Notes: generated by a model from the letters alone, not told the origin. DNA of 15,707 nt from VXYL01 sp964348085 (GCA_964348085.1 CAYGBI010000079.1:1-15707), one strand, 5' to 3'; shown: positions 1-7,300, numbered from the stretch's first letter. Numbers and translations: made by a program.

Positions 1-31
1 CATGGTGCGGACGATGCGGCGACGCGAATGA
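1..31 (+). CDS. possible C-terminal end of an upstream gene (partial)
   Basis: A frame open from the window edge ends in TGA at 29-31. That stop overlaps the dehydrogenase ATG at 28-30 as ATGA. The visible residues (MVRTMRRRE) are arginine-rich and say nothing about function. The ATGA overlap is typical of translationally coupled genes, which is the only reason to suspect a real upstream gene. With nine codons visible it could be chance. Confidence 0.25.
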   Translation, partial: MVRTMRRRE

Positions 32-1026
32 CCTTTTTCAAAAGCGATTGCCCTGCTGAACGCCGACCGATATTCGCCATGTTGCCGCCAGTCGATGCCA
101 ACATGCGGGCTTGGGCCGAACGACTGCGTGCGGATGTTCCCGGTTTGCAGGTGGTGGTTGTGGCCGACCCGGCGGAAGTTGCCGACAGGATTGCCGATGT
201 GGATGCCGCCTACGGTTGGGTGTCGCCGGAGCTGCTGCCCTTGGCGAGCAAGCTGCGCTGGCTGCAAAACCCCTTCGCCGGGCCGCCGGCGGGCTACTAC
301 TACGCCGAACTCGCCGACCATCCCGTGGTGGTCACCAATCCACGCGGCATCTATTCCGACCACATCGCGCAACACATCCTGATGTTCATGTTGGCGCTGG
401 CGCGAGGCCTGCCGTACTGGGTGGACGCCCAGCGCGACGGTCTTTGGCGGCCAACGGCGCGCCAGCGGGGCTACGTCAACATCGCGGGCGCCACGGTCCT
501 TATCAACGGCGTCGGCGGCATCGGCGCGGAAACGGCGCGGCTCGCCGCTGCCTTGGGGACACGTGTGATCGGTATCGAACCGCGCCCGGAGCACGACTGT
601 CCCGCAGAGCTGCACCCGCCTCGGGCCCTGGACGAACTGCTGCCGAGCGCCGACTTCGTGGTCACCACGGTGCCCCATACGCCGGAGACCGAGTTCATGT
701 GGAACGCCGAGCGGTTCCGGCGCATGAAGCCGTCCGCCTATTTCATCAACATCGGCCGCGGCATGACGGCGAAGCTGGACGATCTCACTGCGGCGCTGGC
801 GGCCGGCGAGATCGCCGGCGCCGGCTTGGACGTGTTCGAGGTCGAGCCGCTGCCGGCGGGGCACCCGCTGTGGGGCATGGAGAACGTGCTGATCACGCCG
901 CACGTCGCGGTGCGCGACGCCGACGACCTCCCGGAGCGCCGCTACGCATTGCTCAAAGACAATGCGCGCCGCTTCTTGGCTGGCGAGCCGCTGCGCAACG
1001 TCGTGGACAAGGAGCGCTGGTACTGA
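28..1026 (+). CDS. D-2-hydroxyacid dehydrogenase (NAD-binding)
   Basis: This 332-residue protein is full length for the D-isomer-specific 2-hydroxyacid dehydrogenase family, cytosolic enzymes that interconvert 2-oxoacids and D-2-hydroxyacids with NAD(P)H. The Rossmann motif GVGGIG is at 161-166. The catalytic trio is in place: Arg244 in INIGRG, Glu273 in the VEPLP segment and His292 in ITPHV. The N-terminal catalytic half (about 15-110) and the C-terminal helix (305-325) complete the usual split-domain layout. The ATG at 28 is chosen because it keeps the first beta strand (PIFAMLP) and overlaps a possible upstream stop. The exact substrate cannot be told from sequence. The last 30 codons were copied into the spacer at 2009-2101 when the downstream gene was duplicated. 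Confidence 0.93.
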   Translation: MTFFKSDCPAERRPIFAMLPPVDANMRAWAERLRADVPGLQVVVVADPAEVADRIADVDAAYGWVSPELLPLASKLRWLQNPFAGPPAGYYYAELADHPVVVTNPRGIYSDHIAQHILMFMLALARGLPYWVDAQRDGLWRPTARQRGYVNIAGATVLINGVGGIGAETARLAAALGTRVIGIEPRPEHDCPAELHPPRALDELLPSADFVVTTVPHTPETEFMWNAERFRRMKPSAYFINIGRGMTAKLDDLTAALAAGEIAGAGLDVFEVEPLPAGHPLWGMENVLITPHVAVRDADDLPERRYALLKDNARRFLAGEPLRNVVDKERWY

Positions 1027-1090
1027 CCGGGGGCGGTGCGCGAGAAAGGCCGTTGTAATAGCGTGGTGTGCGACCAGTGTCGGAGGGTGT

Positions 1091-1858
1091 ATGCGGGACG
1101 TGACCGTGTTCTCGATCGGCGACATTCTCAAGCTGTCGTTTTCTGTGTACTTCAATAATCTGCAGTCGTTCTTGCCACTGTCGTTGATCGCCTTAGCACC
1201 GTTGTCGGTGTTTTCCTTTCTTGGCGGGAGCAGTTTCACCGGCCTGTCGGTAGGGGATGTGGCGGCGTCGAATTCCGGGAGCTTCTACTTTTGGTACTTT
1301 TGGCGACTCGCAGTTCCCTATGATTATGTCGGCATGCTCTGCCAAATCTGGTTGCAGGCCGGACTGGCATACGGCGTGGTTCGGTATTTGCGGGGAGGCA
1401 ATCCCGGCTTCTTGGAAACGTCTGTACAGTCGCTGCGCCGGTTGCCTGCCGCCATCTTCGTCGGGGGAGCGGTGACTTTTGCGAAGTTTTTCGGATTCCT
1501 TCTGCTTATCATTCCGGGCATCATCATCACGTTGGTCCTGTGGGTGGCACTGCCAGTGATGGTCGTGGAAGTGGAACACGGTGGCCTTCGGGCACTTCGC
1601 CGCAGTGCGCAACTGACGGCGGGGTACAAGGGCGAAATATTCGGCTTGGCGTTGATTTTCCTTCTAGTTGAAGTGGTGATGATTGTTGTCAGCGTTAATG
1701 TCGTCGCAACGAACAGTGTTTTGGCAGACATCGTCGTAGAGTCGTGCTTCATCGTGTGGTATGGCATCTGGGCAACCGCAGTTGCGATCACCTACCACGA
1801 TCTGCGGATACTCAAGGAAGGCGTCGATACGCGGGATATCTCCCAAGTATTCGAGTAG
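1091..1858 (+). CDS. polytopic membrane protein, GPDPase-membrane-domain-like, copy 1
   Basis: This 255-residue protein has about five or six hydrophobic segments (roughly 25-44, 79-97, 117-160, 185-205, 215-235). Its architecture recalls uncharacterised proteins annotated as glycerophosphoryl diester phosphodiesterase membrane-domain or DUF975-like. Typical features are the PGIIITLVLWVALPV stretch at 142-156, the cytoplasmic GGLRALRRSAQLT block at 164-176, and the C-terminal YHDLRILKEGVD tail. No catalytic domain is present. The reading frame opens further upstream, but the ATG at 1091 is chosen because GGAGG (1082-1086) precedes it and the paralogue starts at the same MRDVT sequence. It lies 64 bp after the dehydrogenase on the same strand. 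It is the older-context copy of a tandem pair, directly joined to an intact dehydrogenase. Function unknown. Confidence 0.82.
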   Translation: MRDVTVFSIGDILKLSFSVYFNNLQSFLPLSLIALAPLSVFSFLGGSSFTGLSVGDVAASNSGSFYFWYFWRLAVPYDYVGMLCQIWLQAGLAYGVVRYLRGGNPGFLETSVQSLRRLPAAIFVGGAVTFAKFFGFLLLIIPGIIITLVLWVALPVMVVEVEHGGLRALRRSAQLTAGYKGEIFGLALIFLLVEVVMIVVSVNVVATNSVLADIVVESCFIVWYGIWATAVAITYHDLRILKEGVDTRDISQVFE

Positions 1859-1933
1859 TCGCGGCGAGGCACATTCCCCGCTTTTGTAGTGGACGTGGTC
1901 CCGCTTCCGTGGCATCCAATTCCCGCGAAACGG

Positions 1934-1978
1934 CCTGCACGATCTGCGGCTTCTGGTCGCAGGCGGGTCTGAGCTTTT
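1934..1978 (+). terminator. candidate hairpin terminator after membrane copy 1
   Basis: An inner perfect stem CTGCG/CGCAG (1944-1948 with 1958-1962, 9-nt loop) sits inside an outer CCTGC/GCGGG pairing (1934-1938 with 1963-1967, one G-T pair). A short T run follows at 1975-1978. The same structure is kept after copy 2. The outer C-to-T difference between the copies keeps a pairing. The U-tract is short and 7 nt away, so termination strength is doubtful. Confidence 0.35.
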
Positions 1979-2007
1979 GGCCATCAGGTGGCCGGTATCG
2001 AGGGCCA
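1979..2007 (-). pseudogene. 29-bp fragment homologous to DUF58 gene at duplication junction
   Basis: These 29 bases match 5622-5650 inside the DUF58 gene at 27 of 29 positions. Read on the minus strand they encode LALDTGHLMA, the vWA-like metal-site strand of DUF58. Extended slightly, the differences across these ten codons are all synonymous. The fragment lies exactly between the end of duplication copy 1 and the dehydrogenase relic that opens copy 2. It is too short to be a gene and is read as a rearrangement scar. Confidence 0.7.
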
Positions 2008-2008
2008 A

Positions 2009-2101
2009 GAGCGCTGCTACGCATCGCTCAAGGACAATGTGCGCTTCTATTAGGCCGTCGAACCGCTGCGTAACGTCGTGGACAAGACGCGCTGGTACTG
2101 A
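2009..2101 (+). pseudogene. relic of dehydrogenase C-terminus
   Basis: This stretch aligns without gaps to 934-1026, the last 30 codons and stop of the dehydrogenase. It reads ERCYASLKDNVRFY, then an in-frame TAG at 2051-2053, then AVEPLRNVVDKTRWY and the original TGA. It has no start and an internal stop, so it is non-coding debris carried along when the neighbouring membrane-protein gene was duplicated. It fills most of the 324-bp spacer between the two membrane genes. Confidence 0.92.
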
Positions 2102-2124
2102 CCGGGGGCGCGTGCGAGAGGCCG

Positions 2125-2152
2125 TTGTGACTTCACTGCCCCACTGTAATAG
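2125..2152 (+). promoter_or_regulatory. candidate promoter for membrane copy 2
   Basis: TTGTGA (2125-2130) and TAATAG (2147-2152) are 16 bp apart, a fair sigma-70-like pair 30 bp before the ATG at 2183. Copy 1 has TAATAG at 1056-1061 directly after GTTG, without the intervening 20 bp. It therefore lacks this spacing. Matches to consensus are partial, so this is tentative. Confidence 0.3.
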
Positions 2153-2182
2153 CATGGTGTTCGACCAGTTTCGGAGGGGTAT

Positions 2183-2941
2183 ATGCGGGACGTGACCGCG
2201 TTCTCGGTGAGCGATATTCTCGGGCTCACTTTTTCCTTGTATATCAAGGATATATCATACTTCATTCCGCTGTTGTTGATCGCCTTTACGCCGTCGCTGG
2301 CGTTATTCTTTTATAGCTGGAACAGTACCACCGACCTGCCGGATCCCGAGAACTTCGACTTATGGCAACTCGCGACTCCCGATATATTTGTCACCCTGCT
2401 CTTCGGAATCTGGTTGCAGGTCTGCCTAGCATATGGTGTGGTTCAGTATTTGCGGGGGGGGGGCAAGCCCGGCTTCTTTGTACCGTCGCTGCGCCGGTTG
2501 CCTGCCGCCATCTTGGTCTGGGTAGTGGTGTATGTTGCGACGATTGCCGGATTCATTCTGCTTGTCGTTCCGGGCGTCATCATCTGTTTGGCCTTATGGG
2601 TGGCGCTGCCAGCGGTGGTCGTGGAGCGTGGCGGCCTACGGGCACTTCGCCGCAGTGCGCAACTAACTGAGGGGTACAAGGGTCAAATATTCGGCTTGAT
2701 GTTGATTCTCTCAGCGCCTGACTATGTGCTGGGACTAGTGGTTGCTATCGGGGCGATGAACAGCCTCGCAACGGACGGTAACAGCGTCGCAACGGACGGT
2801 GGCTTGGCACTCATCGTCCCACAGTTGCTCCTTATGATATGGGGTGGCATCCGAGCAACCGCAGTCGCGATCACCTACCACGATCTGCGGGTACTCAAGG
2901 AAGGCGTGGATACGCGGGGGATCTCCCAAGTATTCGAGTAG
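2183..2941 (+). CDS. polytopic membrane protein, GPDPase-membrane-domain-like, copy 2
   Basis: This 252-residue paralogue of the 1091 gene has the same MRDVT start, hydrophobic segments (about 26-44, 68-86, 108-147, 170-192, 208-222), the GGLRALRRSAQLT block (150-162) and the YHDLRVLKEGVDT tail. GGAGG at 2173-2177 supports the start. The two proteins differ most between residues 40 and 75 and near 185-210, the likely loops. Two oddities are absent from copy 1. A run of ten G (2454-2463) encodes part of RGGGK at 91-95. A 21-bp tandem repeat encodes NSLATDG/NSVATDG at 193-206. The frame is intact, so it is likely expressed. Function is unknown. Confidence 0.82.
   Translation: MRDVTAFSVSDILGLTFSLYIKDISYFIPLLLIAFTPSLALFFYSWNSTTDLPDPENFDLWQLATPDIFVTLLFGIWLQVCLAYGVVQYLRGGGKPGFFVPSLRRLPAAILVWVVVYVATIAGFILLVVPGVIICLALWVALPAVVVERGGLRALRRSAQLTEGYKGQIFGLMLILSAPDYVLGLVVAIGAMNSLATDGNSVATDGGLALIVPQLLLMIWGGIRATAVAITYHDLRVLKEGVDTRGISQVFE
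2454..2463 (+). repeat. poly-G tract (10 G) within a coding region
   Basis: Ten consecutive G fall in the reading frame of the second membrane protein. The aligned stretch in copy 1 has only GGGGAGG. Gain or loss of one G would shift the frame about 38% into the protein. Confidence 0.9.
2759..2800 (+). repeat. 21-bp tandem repeat, two units
   Basis: Units 2759-2779 and 2780-2800 match at 20 of 21 bases. They add seven in-frame residues (NSLATDG then NSVATDG) between two membrane segments of copy 2. Copy 1 has no equivalent. Confidence 0.9.
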
Positions 2942-3017
2942 TTGCGGCGAGGTACATTCGCCCTGCTTTGCAGTGGACTTGGTTCCGTTTCCGTGGCATT
3001 CAGTTACTGCGAAACGG

Positions 3018-3062
3018 CCCGCGCGATCTGCGGCGTCTGGTCGCAGGCGGGTCTGAGCTTTT
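3018..3062 (+). terminator. candidate hairpin terminator after membrane copy 2
   Basis: The stem CTGCG/CGCAG (3028-3032 with 3042-3046) lies inside CCCGC/GCGGG (3018-3022 with 3047-3051). A TTTT follows at 3059-3062. It is the counterpart of 1934-1978. The short and distant T run makes it a modest candidate. Confidence 0.35.
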
Positions 3063-3068
3063 GGCGTC

Positions 3069-3100
3069 ACTCGCCATCTCCCGGAGTAGCCCCGGCGAGT
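3069..3100. terminator. hairpin between convergent genes
   Basis: A perfect 7-bp inverted repeat ACTCGCC (3069-3075) and GGCGAGT (3094-3100) encloses an 18-nt loop, followed by TTCGTT on the plus strand. It sits between the plus-strand membrane gene and the minus-strand RDD gene, where a bidirectional terminator would be expected. The T tract is weak. Confidence 0.45.
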
Positions 3101-3124
3101 TTCGTTAGAGTTTCCGAGTGATCG

Positions 3125-4018
3125 TCAGTCGTGCGGTGTTCGATCACTTCGTCGCGCCGCCGCCTCGTGTTTGTCGTTGCGCCGATCACCAAGCAGCGCG
3201 TGACGTTCCAAGTGCGCACGTAGCGCTGCGTAGTAGTCGTTCAGGAAAGCCCCGCCGTCGATGGCTTGCCGGTCGTGCCAGCCGATCTTGGCGACGATGC
3301 GTTTCAGCACCTGCTCTTTGGTGATCTGCGTCGCTCGGGTGTCCGGTTGGCGCAGCAACCTCTCTAAGACCTGCAGTTCGGCGATGCCGTATACGTCGAG
3401 GTGCGCCGGCGTGAACCGGTAGCGACGAGACGCGGCTGTCGTCGTCAAGTCGCGTAACAGCGCCACGGGTTCGGCGCGTACTACCCAAGTCCCTGCGATC
3501 ATGTCGCCGATTCGGAGCCGATCACGGTTGAATACGGGCATGAGCGTGAAGATGCCGAGCCAAACCAGCGTGACCAAGAACAGCAGGCTGTCCATGCTGC
3601 TGCCGCCTAGGCCCGACTGTTCGAAGATCAATAGCGTGGCGGGCATGAAGAGCTCGATCTCCCGGGTGACGTTGCGCGCCGCCACGGCTGTCGGCGAGAG
3701 TGCGCCGCCTCGACGGTCTACGATCCGTATTTTGAATACGCGCTTACCGGGCGTTTGGCCGCGCCAGCGCAGTTCGAAGGCCATGAAGAAGGGGCAGCGG
3801 ATGAGGAAGGCGAGGATGAAGAACAAGGCAAGGGCAACGCTGCCCGCGACGGCCGTGAGCAACATTGTCACCAGAACGGCGATCATCAGCGTAACGACCA
3901 GAATCACCATGTCGATCAGCACCGCACCGGCGCGTGCGCCGTGGTCAGCTAGTTCGACTTTGATCGGTACGCCTTCAGGCGTCTGCACCGACCGGAGGGC
4001 GGGATTCTGACTCTCCAC
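3125..4018 (-). CDS. RDD family membrane protein
   Basis: The frame is open far upstream, but the GTG at 4018 is chosen. It overlaps the SpoIIM stop by one base (TAGTG), giving 297 residues, and the protein then starts just before the RDD domain. RDD hallmarks are Arg29-Ala30 at the start of the first membrane segment (about 31-57), a second segment (60-80), GQTPGKR at 87-93, and the RIGDMIAGTWVV block (169-180) after a segment at 143-162. The C-terminal 100 residues are cytoplasmic and helical, with a YGIAELQVLERLLR element. This is typical of RDD proteins from MoxR/SpoIIM clusters. RDD proteins are membrane components of unclear, possibly transport, function. It is the last gene of the minus-strand operon. 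Confidence 0.88.
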   Translation of the reverse strand: MESQNPALRSVQTPEGVPIKVELADHGARAGAVLIDMVILVVTLMIAVLVTMLLTAVAGSVALALFFILAFLIRCPFFMAFELRWRGQTPGKRVFKIRIVDRRGGALSPTAVAARNVTREIELFMPATLLIFEQSGLGGSSMDSLLFLVTLVWLGIFTLMPVFNRDRLRIGDMIAGTWVVRAEPVALLRDLTTTAASRRYRFTPAHLDVYGIAELQVLERLLRQPDTRATQITKEQVLKRIVAKIGWHDRQAIDGGAFLNDYYAALRAHLERHALLGDRRNDKHEAAARRSDRTPHD

Positions 4019-5028
4019 TATCGAGCGCCCCTCGCTGGTTGGGATCGCCCGCAGAGTGCGAAATAAACGAGCCACAGGGTGAGCATGGTGCAACCCACGG
4101 TCAAGCGTGCGGTCGTGTCTATGATGAGTTGGCGACCGAGGCCCTCCAGCAAGGCGGCGACAAACAGCATGACGACCGCACCAACCAAGACAATCGTCGC
4201 GGTTCGCCCGTTTTCCTTGAGCGCCGCCAACCGGGTGCGATGGCCGGGATTGATCATTGCCGCGGCGAGATGAAACCCCGCACCGCCGCAAAGCACGATG
4301 GCCGCGAGTTCCGTGGTGCCGTGGATCGATAACCACGCGAGGAACTCGATGGTCAAGTCCTTGTCCGCGAATACGGCGATGATGGCCCCGATGGTGAGAC
4401 CGTTATAGAACAGGAGTAGGACGACGGGTACCCCGAATGCGGCCCCCAAGGCGAAGCAGAGCATGCCGATGCGGGCGTTGTGCTGGAAAAGAGACGTCGC
4501 GAATGCCGTCAGTTGATCCGCTGCTTTGGGCTTGTCGAATATCGTCTTGGCGAGTTCCTCGTGGGATGCATCGGGCGTCCGCCCTTGCGCCATGTCCGGC
4601 GAAATAAATGCCTCGAACCACGCCGGCTCCGTTGCCGTGACGGCCCATCCCGTGGCGATGCCGGCAAAGAGAAGGAAGGCGGCCAGCGCGCTGGCCCAAA
4701 CTGTCCGTCGTACCGCGGCCGGGAAGTCGCGGCGGAAAAAGCCGGCCAACACTTGGCCGAGACTGGTGCGCACGCCATAGACCACGAAATAGGCGCGCAG
4801 GCAAAGAGACTCCAAGTGGGCGATCAGGTTGGCGTCGAGCGAAATGCTGCGGGCAACGGAAAGGGACGACATGCACGCTCGATACAGGCTCGGGGCGCGC
4901 ACGAGTTCGTCGGCACTGAGGGAATGCAAGCCATGCCGTTCGGCTCGCGAGATCAACGCTTCGAGTTCGCGCCACTTTTCCTCCCGTTCTACGCGAAATC
5001 GGTAGCTCTTGAGCAAGTCTTCCGACAC
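4018..5028 (-). CDS. stage II sporulation protein M-like (SpoIIM family) membrane protein
   Basis: The 336-residue protein has a long helical cytoplasmic N-terminus (1-100) and then about six hydrophobic segments (108-130, 186-208, 211-222, 241-258, 276-297, 308-326). The SIHGTTELAAIVL stretch (234-246) matches the conserved HG-x-x-E-L core of the SpoIIM family. In Bacillus, SpoIIM works with peptidoglycan hydrolases during engulfment. In non-sporulating bacteria with this cluster the role is unknown, so the name does not imply sporulation. The GTG start is 14 bp after the DUF58 stop. I see no strong ribosome binding site, which suggests coupling to the upstream gene. Confidence 0.9.
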   Translation of the reverse strand: MSEDLLKSYRFRVEREEKWRELEALISRAERHGLHSLSADELVRAPSLYRACMSSLSVARSISLDANLIAHLESLCLRAYFVVYGVRTSLGQVLAGFFRRDFPAAVRRTVWASALAAFLLFAGIATGWAVTATEPAWFEAFISPDMAQGRTPDASHEELAKTIFDKPKAADQLTAFATSLFQHNARIGMLCFALGAAFGVPVVLLLFYNGLTIGAIIAVFADKDLTIEFLAWLSIHGTTELAAIVLCGGAGFHLAAAMINPGHRTRLAALKENGRTATIVLVGAVVMLFVAALLEGLGRQLIIDTTARLTVGCTMLTLWLVYFALCGRSQPARGAR

Positions 5029-5042
5029 GTTGGGCTAACCGG

Positions 5043-6347
5043 CTAGATTTGGTCCCGCGCCTTGACGGCTAGGTACCGGTTGACGAGCGAAGTACCGAGG
5101 CGACTCGCCGGAGCCTCGACGCAAAGCACGCCGAGGCGTGCGAGACTTGCGAATACGGCTCGCCGCTCGCGCATCAGGTCGTATGCCACGACCGCTCTGG
5201 CGACCTGCTCGAGATCGTCGGGTCGTCGGGCAAAGGGCTGTTCAAGGGAAGTGTCGCTTAACGCGACGAAGATGATCAGATGCCGTCGGGCCAAGTGAGC
5301 GACATTGTCGATCATGAGGTCTGCCGTTACCGTGTCGACGAAATCCGTCGCCACGACGACGAGCGAGCGGCGCACTAGTCGACCGCCCAACTCCGCGAGC
5401 GCCAAGGTGAAGTTGGTCTCCTCCGTGCTGTAGTCGACGTCGGCGAATGCGCGTTGCAGGTGCGCCATGGTCCCCATGCCGCCGGAAGGCGCGACGAACG
5501 CTCGGGTGCGGGCATCGAACGCCGCGAGGCCCACCTTGTCGCCGGCCTTTAGCGAGACATAGCCAAGAAGCAGCAAGGCGCTGATGGCGTGGTCGAGTTT
5601 CGGCAAGCCGTCGACTGTCTCGGCCATCAGGTGGCCGGTGTCGAGAGCCAGCACGATCGGGTGGTTGCGTTCGGTCTGGTACTCCTTGCACAACAGCTTG
5701 CGATGTCGAGCGGAGTGCTTCCAGTCGATGGTGCGGGTGTCGAGCCCCCCGGCGTATTCGCGCAACGCCTCGAACTCGCTTCCGGTGCCTTTCTGAACTT
5801 GCGGTTTGGCGCCCAAAGGCGCGTCACGGGTGGCGAAGGCGAGGGCCTGACGTTTTACCGCGGCGATGTTGGGCACCACGGGGAGGTTGGCGTCTAGGTG
5901 GCGCCGAAGCGTGCGGGCGGCGAATCCGAGCGGGCCGACCGAGCGCAGCCAAAGGCTCGTCAAACGCACATTGCCTCGGCGATAGGGACGGATGTCGATG
6001 TCCTTGTTGAAGGTGCCGTCCCCGGCGACAGTTGCGAATTGCGCATCCAACGGTACGACCGGCCCCTCGACATCAATGGTGAACTCGACTTTGGGAACGG
6101 GATCCCGACAGGCGATACGGACGGTGATTCGCTCGGGCTCGCCGACGTAAAGTACGTTGGGCGGCTGGACGTCGGCGTCGATACGACGCCGAACGAGGCT
6201 GACCCCGTCGGCGACGAGTGCGCCCAACACCACCAAGAGCCACGTTGGTCCGGCCACCCACCAGTCGGGGGCGGCAACGGCGACGATCAGCATGACGGGT
6301 GCGGCAGCGCCGACGGCGACTGCGGCGCGTGCGGTGGGATGGATCAT
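5043..6347 (-). CDS. DUF58 domain protein (vWA-like), partner of MoxR
   Basis: This 434-residue protein has two N-terminal membrane segments (about 8-28 and 31-50), a beta-rich middle and a C-terminal vWA-like DUF58 domain. The signature is clear: GSEFEALREYAGG (189-201) followed by IDWKHSARHRKL (207-218), then the vWA-like strand VLALDTGHLMA (232-242). The metal-site motif reads D-T-G-H-L at 235-239 rather than the canonical DxSxS, so classical MIDAS metal binding may be lost. The ATG at 6347 overlaps the MoxR stop as ATGA, indicating translational coupling. DUF58 proteins almost always accompany a MoxR ATPase, as here. A divergent 29-bp scrap of this region lies at 1979-2007. Confidence 0.92.
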   Translation of the reverse strand: MIHPTARAAVAVGAAAPVMLIVAVAAPDWWVAGPTWLLVVLGALVADGVSLVRRRIDADVQPPNVLYVGEPERITVRIACRDPVPKVEFTIDVEGPVVPLDAQFATVAGDGTFNKDIDIRPYRRGNVRLTSLWLRSVGPLGFAARTLRRHLDANLPVVPNIAAVKRQALAFATRDAPLGAKPQVQKGTGSEFEALREYAGGLDTRTIDWKHSARHRKLLCKEYQTERNHPIVLALDTGHLMAETVDGLPKLDHAISALLLLGYVSLKAGDKVGLAAFDARTRAFVAPSGGMGTMAHLQRAFADVDYSTEETNFTLALAELGGRLVRRSLVVVATDFVDTVTADLMIDNVAHLARRHLIIFVALSDTSLEQPFARRPDDLEQVARAVVAYDLMRERRAVFASLARLGVLCVEAPASRLGTSLVNRYLAVKARDQI

Positions 6348-7300
6348 TTGGGCACGGGAATCTGCTCGATGATTTCCCTGACGATCTCGTCCGCGTGCAG
6401 TCCCTCGATTTCCGAGCCGGGCGACAGCACGATACGGTGTCGCAACGTTGGTGAGGCGAGATACTTGATGTCGTCGGGGATGACGTAATCCCGTCCGTCC
6501 AGTGCCGCGTAGGCGCGGGCGGCCGTGGCGAGCATGTTGGCGGCGCGGGGCGATGCGCCGAAGTTCAATCCGGGGTGTTCTCGGCTGGCGCGGATCAAGT
6601 CGACCACATAGTCCACGAGGTCGTCGCCGAGCCGGATGCCTTCGACGAAGGCACGCATCGCTTCCAGATCTGCCACGCCGGCGACCGGTTCGATACCGAA
6701 CGCTTCGGGGCTAGTCATCGTGGTGCGGCTGCCGTGTGCCTGTACGACGTTGCGCTCTTCGTCGCGGGTCGGATAGTCCACGATGTGCTTGAACAGGAAG
6801 CGATCGAGTTGCGCTTCGGGCAGGGGGTAGGTGCCTTGCTGCTCGACAGGGTTTTGCGTGGCTACGACCATGAACTGGCGGCTCATCGGATAGTCTTTGC
6901 CGTCGATCGTAACGGTACGTTCCTGCATCGCTTGGAGCAACGCCGCTTGGGTCTTCGGCGGGGTACGGTTGATCTCGTCGGCCAGCAGGATCTGTGTGAA
7001 CACGGGGCCCTTGGTCAGCACGAATCGGGAGTCTGCGAAGTTGAAGATGTTGGTGCCGATGACGTCGCCCGGCATGAGGGCCGGCGTGAACTGGATGCGG
7101 CCGAAGTCGAGATCCAAGCTGGCCGAGAAACAGCGCGCGATCATGGTCTTGGCGGTTCCCGGCACCCCCTCGATGAGCACATGACCATTGGTGAGCAGGC
7201 CGACGAGAAGCAGATCGAGCGTGGTTTCCTGACCGACCACGGCCTTGTGGATCTCCGCCTTGATGGCTTCAGCGAGCGTCGCGATTCGATCCGGGTCCAC
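6344..7300 (-). CDS. MoxR family AAA+ ATPase
   Basis: At 318 residues from the GTG at 7300 this has the normal MoxR length. Walker A is GVPGTAKT (45-52), Walker B is ILLADEINR (104-112), sensor 1 is VVATQNP (145-151), the arginine finger lies in EAQLDRF (Arg167), and sensor 2 lies in the C-terminal GASPRA. The frame opens much further upstream, but the GTG is preceded by GGAGGAG with 7-nt spacing and begins just before the family's usual first helix. The gene starts inside the last 32 bp of the DUF4350 gene. MoxR ATPases act as chaperones that activate or remodel partner complexes, usually with vWA or DUF58 proteins; the partner here is the DUF58 gene downstream. Confidence 0.95.
   Translation of the reverse strand: MDPDRIATLAEAIKAEIHKAVVGQETTLDLLLVGLLTNGHVLIEGVPGTAKTMIARCFSASLDLDFGRIQFTPALMPGDVIGTNIFNFADSRFVLTKGPVFTQILLADEINRTPPKTQAALLQAMQERTVTIDGKDYPMSRQFMVVATQNPVEQQGTYPLPEAQLDRFLFKHIVDYPTRDEERNVVQAHGSRTTMTSPEAFGIEPVAGVADLEAMRAFVEGIRLGDDLVDYVVDLIRASREHPGLNFGASPRAANMLATAARAYAALDGRDYVIPDDIKYLASPTLRHRIVLSPGSEIEGLHADEIVREIIEQIPVPK

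Larger units (their letters stand above)
934..1981 (+). repeat. tandem duplication unit, copy 1
   Basis: This block runs from the last 31 codons of the dehydrogenase (stop included), through the membrane-protein gene, to about 123 bp past its stop. It is repeated at 2009-3065. Identity by eye is high in the dehydrogenase tail, the C-terminal half of the membrane gene and the 3' flank. It is lower in the extracytoplasmic parts of the membrane gene. The left edge aligns at GAGCGC (934 against 2009) and the right edge at GAGCTTTTGGC (ending 1981 against 3065). Confidence 0.9.
2009..3065 (+). repeat. tandem duplication unit, copy 2
   Basis: This is the second copy of the unit at 934-1981. It differs by a 20-bp insertion upstream of the membrane gene (near 2128-2147), a 21-bp internal tandem repeat and a poly-G expansion inside that gene, and many point changes. 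The shared 3' flank ends at about 3065. Beyond that the sequence is unique and leads into the convergent RDD gene. Confidence 0.9.

Noticed and set aside
111..1058. Long alternative plus-strand frame (315 codons) across the dehydrogenase
   Set aside because: It is an Arg/Gly/Ala-rich shadow of the dehydrogenase gene with no recognisable domain.
3125..4336. RDD gene starting at 4336 (403 residues)
   Set aside because: The first 106 residues are a His/Arg-rich shadow of the SpoIIM gene. GTG 4018, overlapping the SpoIIM stop, fits the family length.
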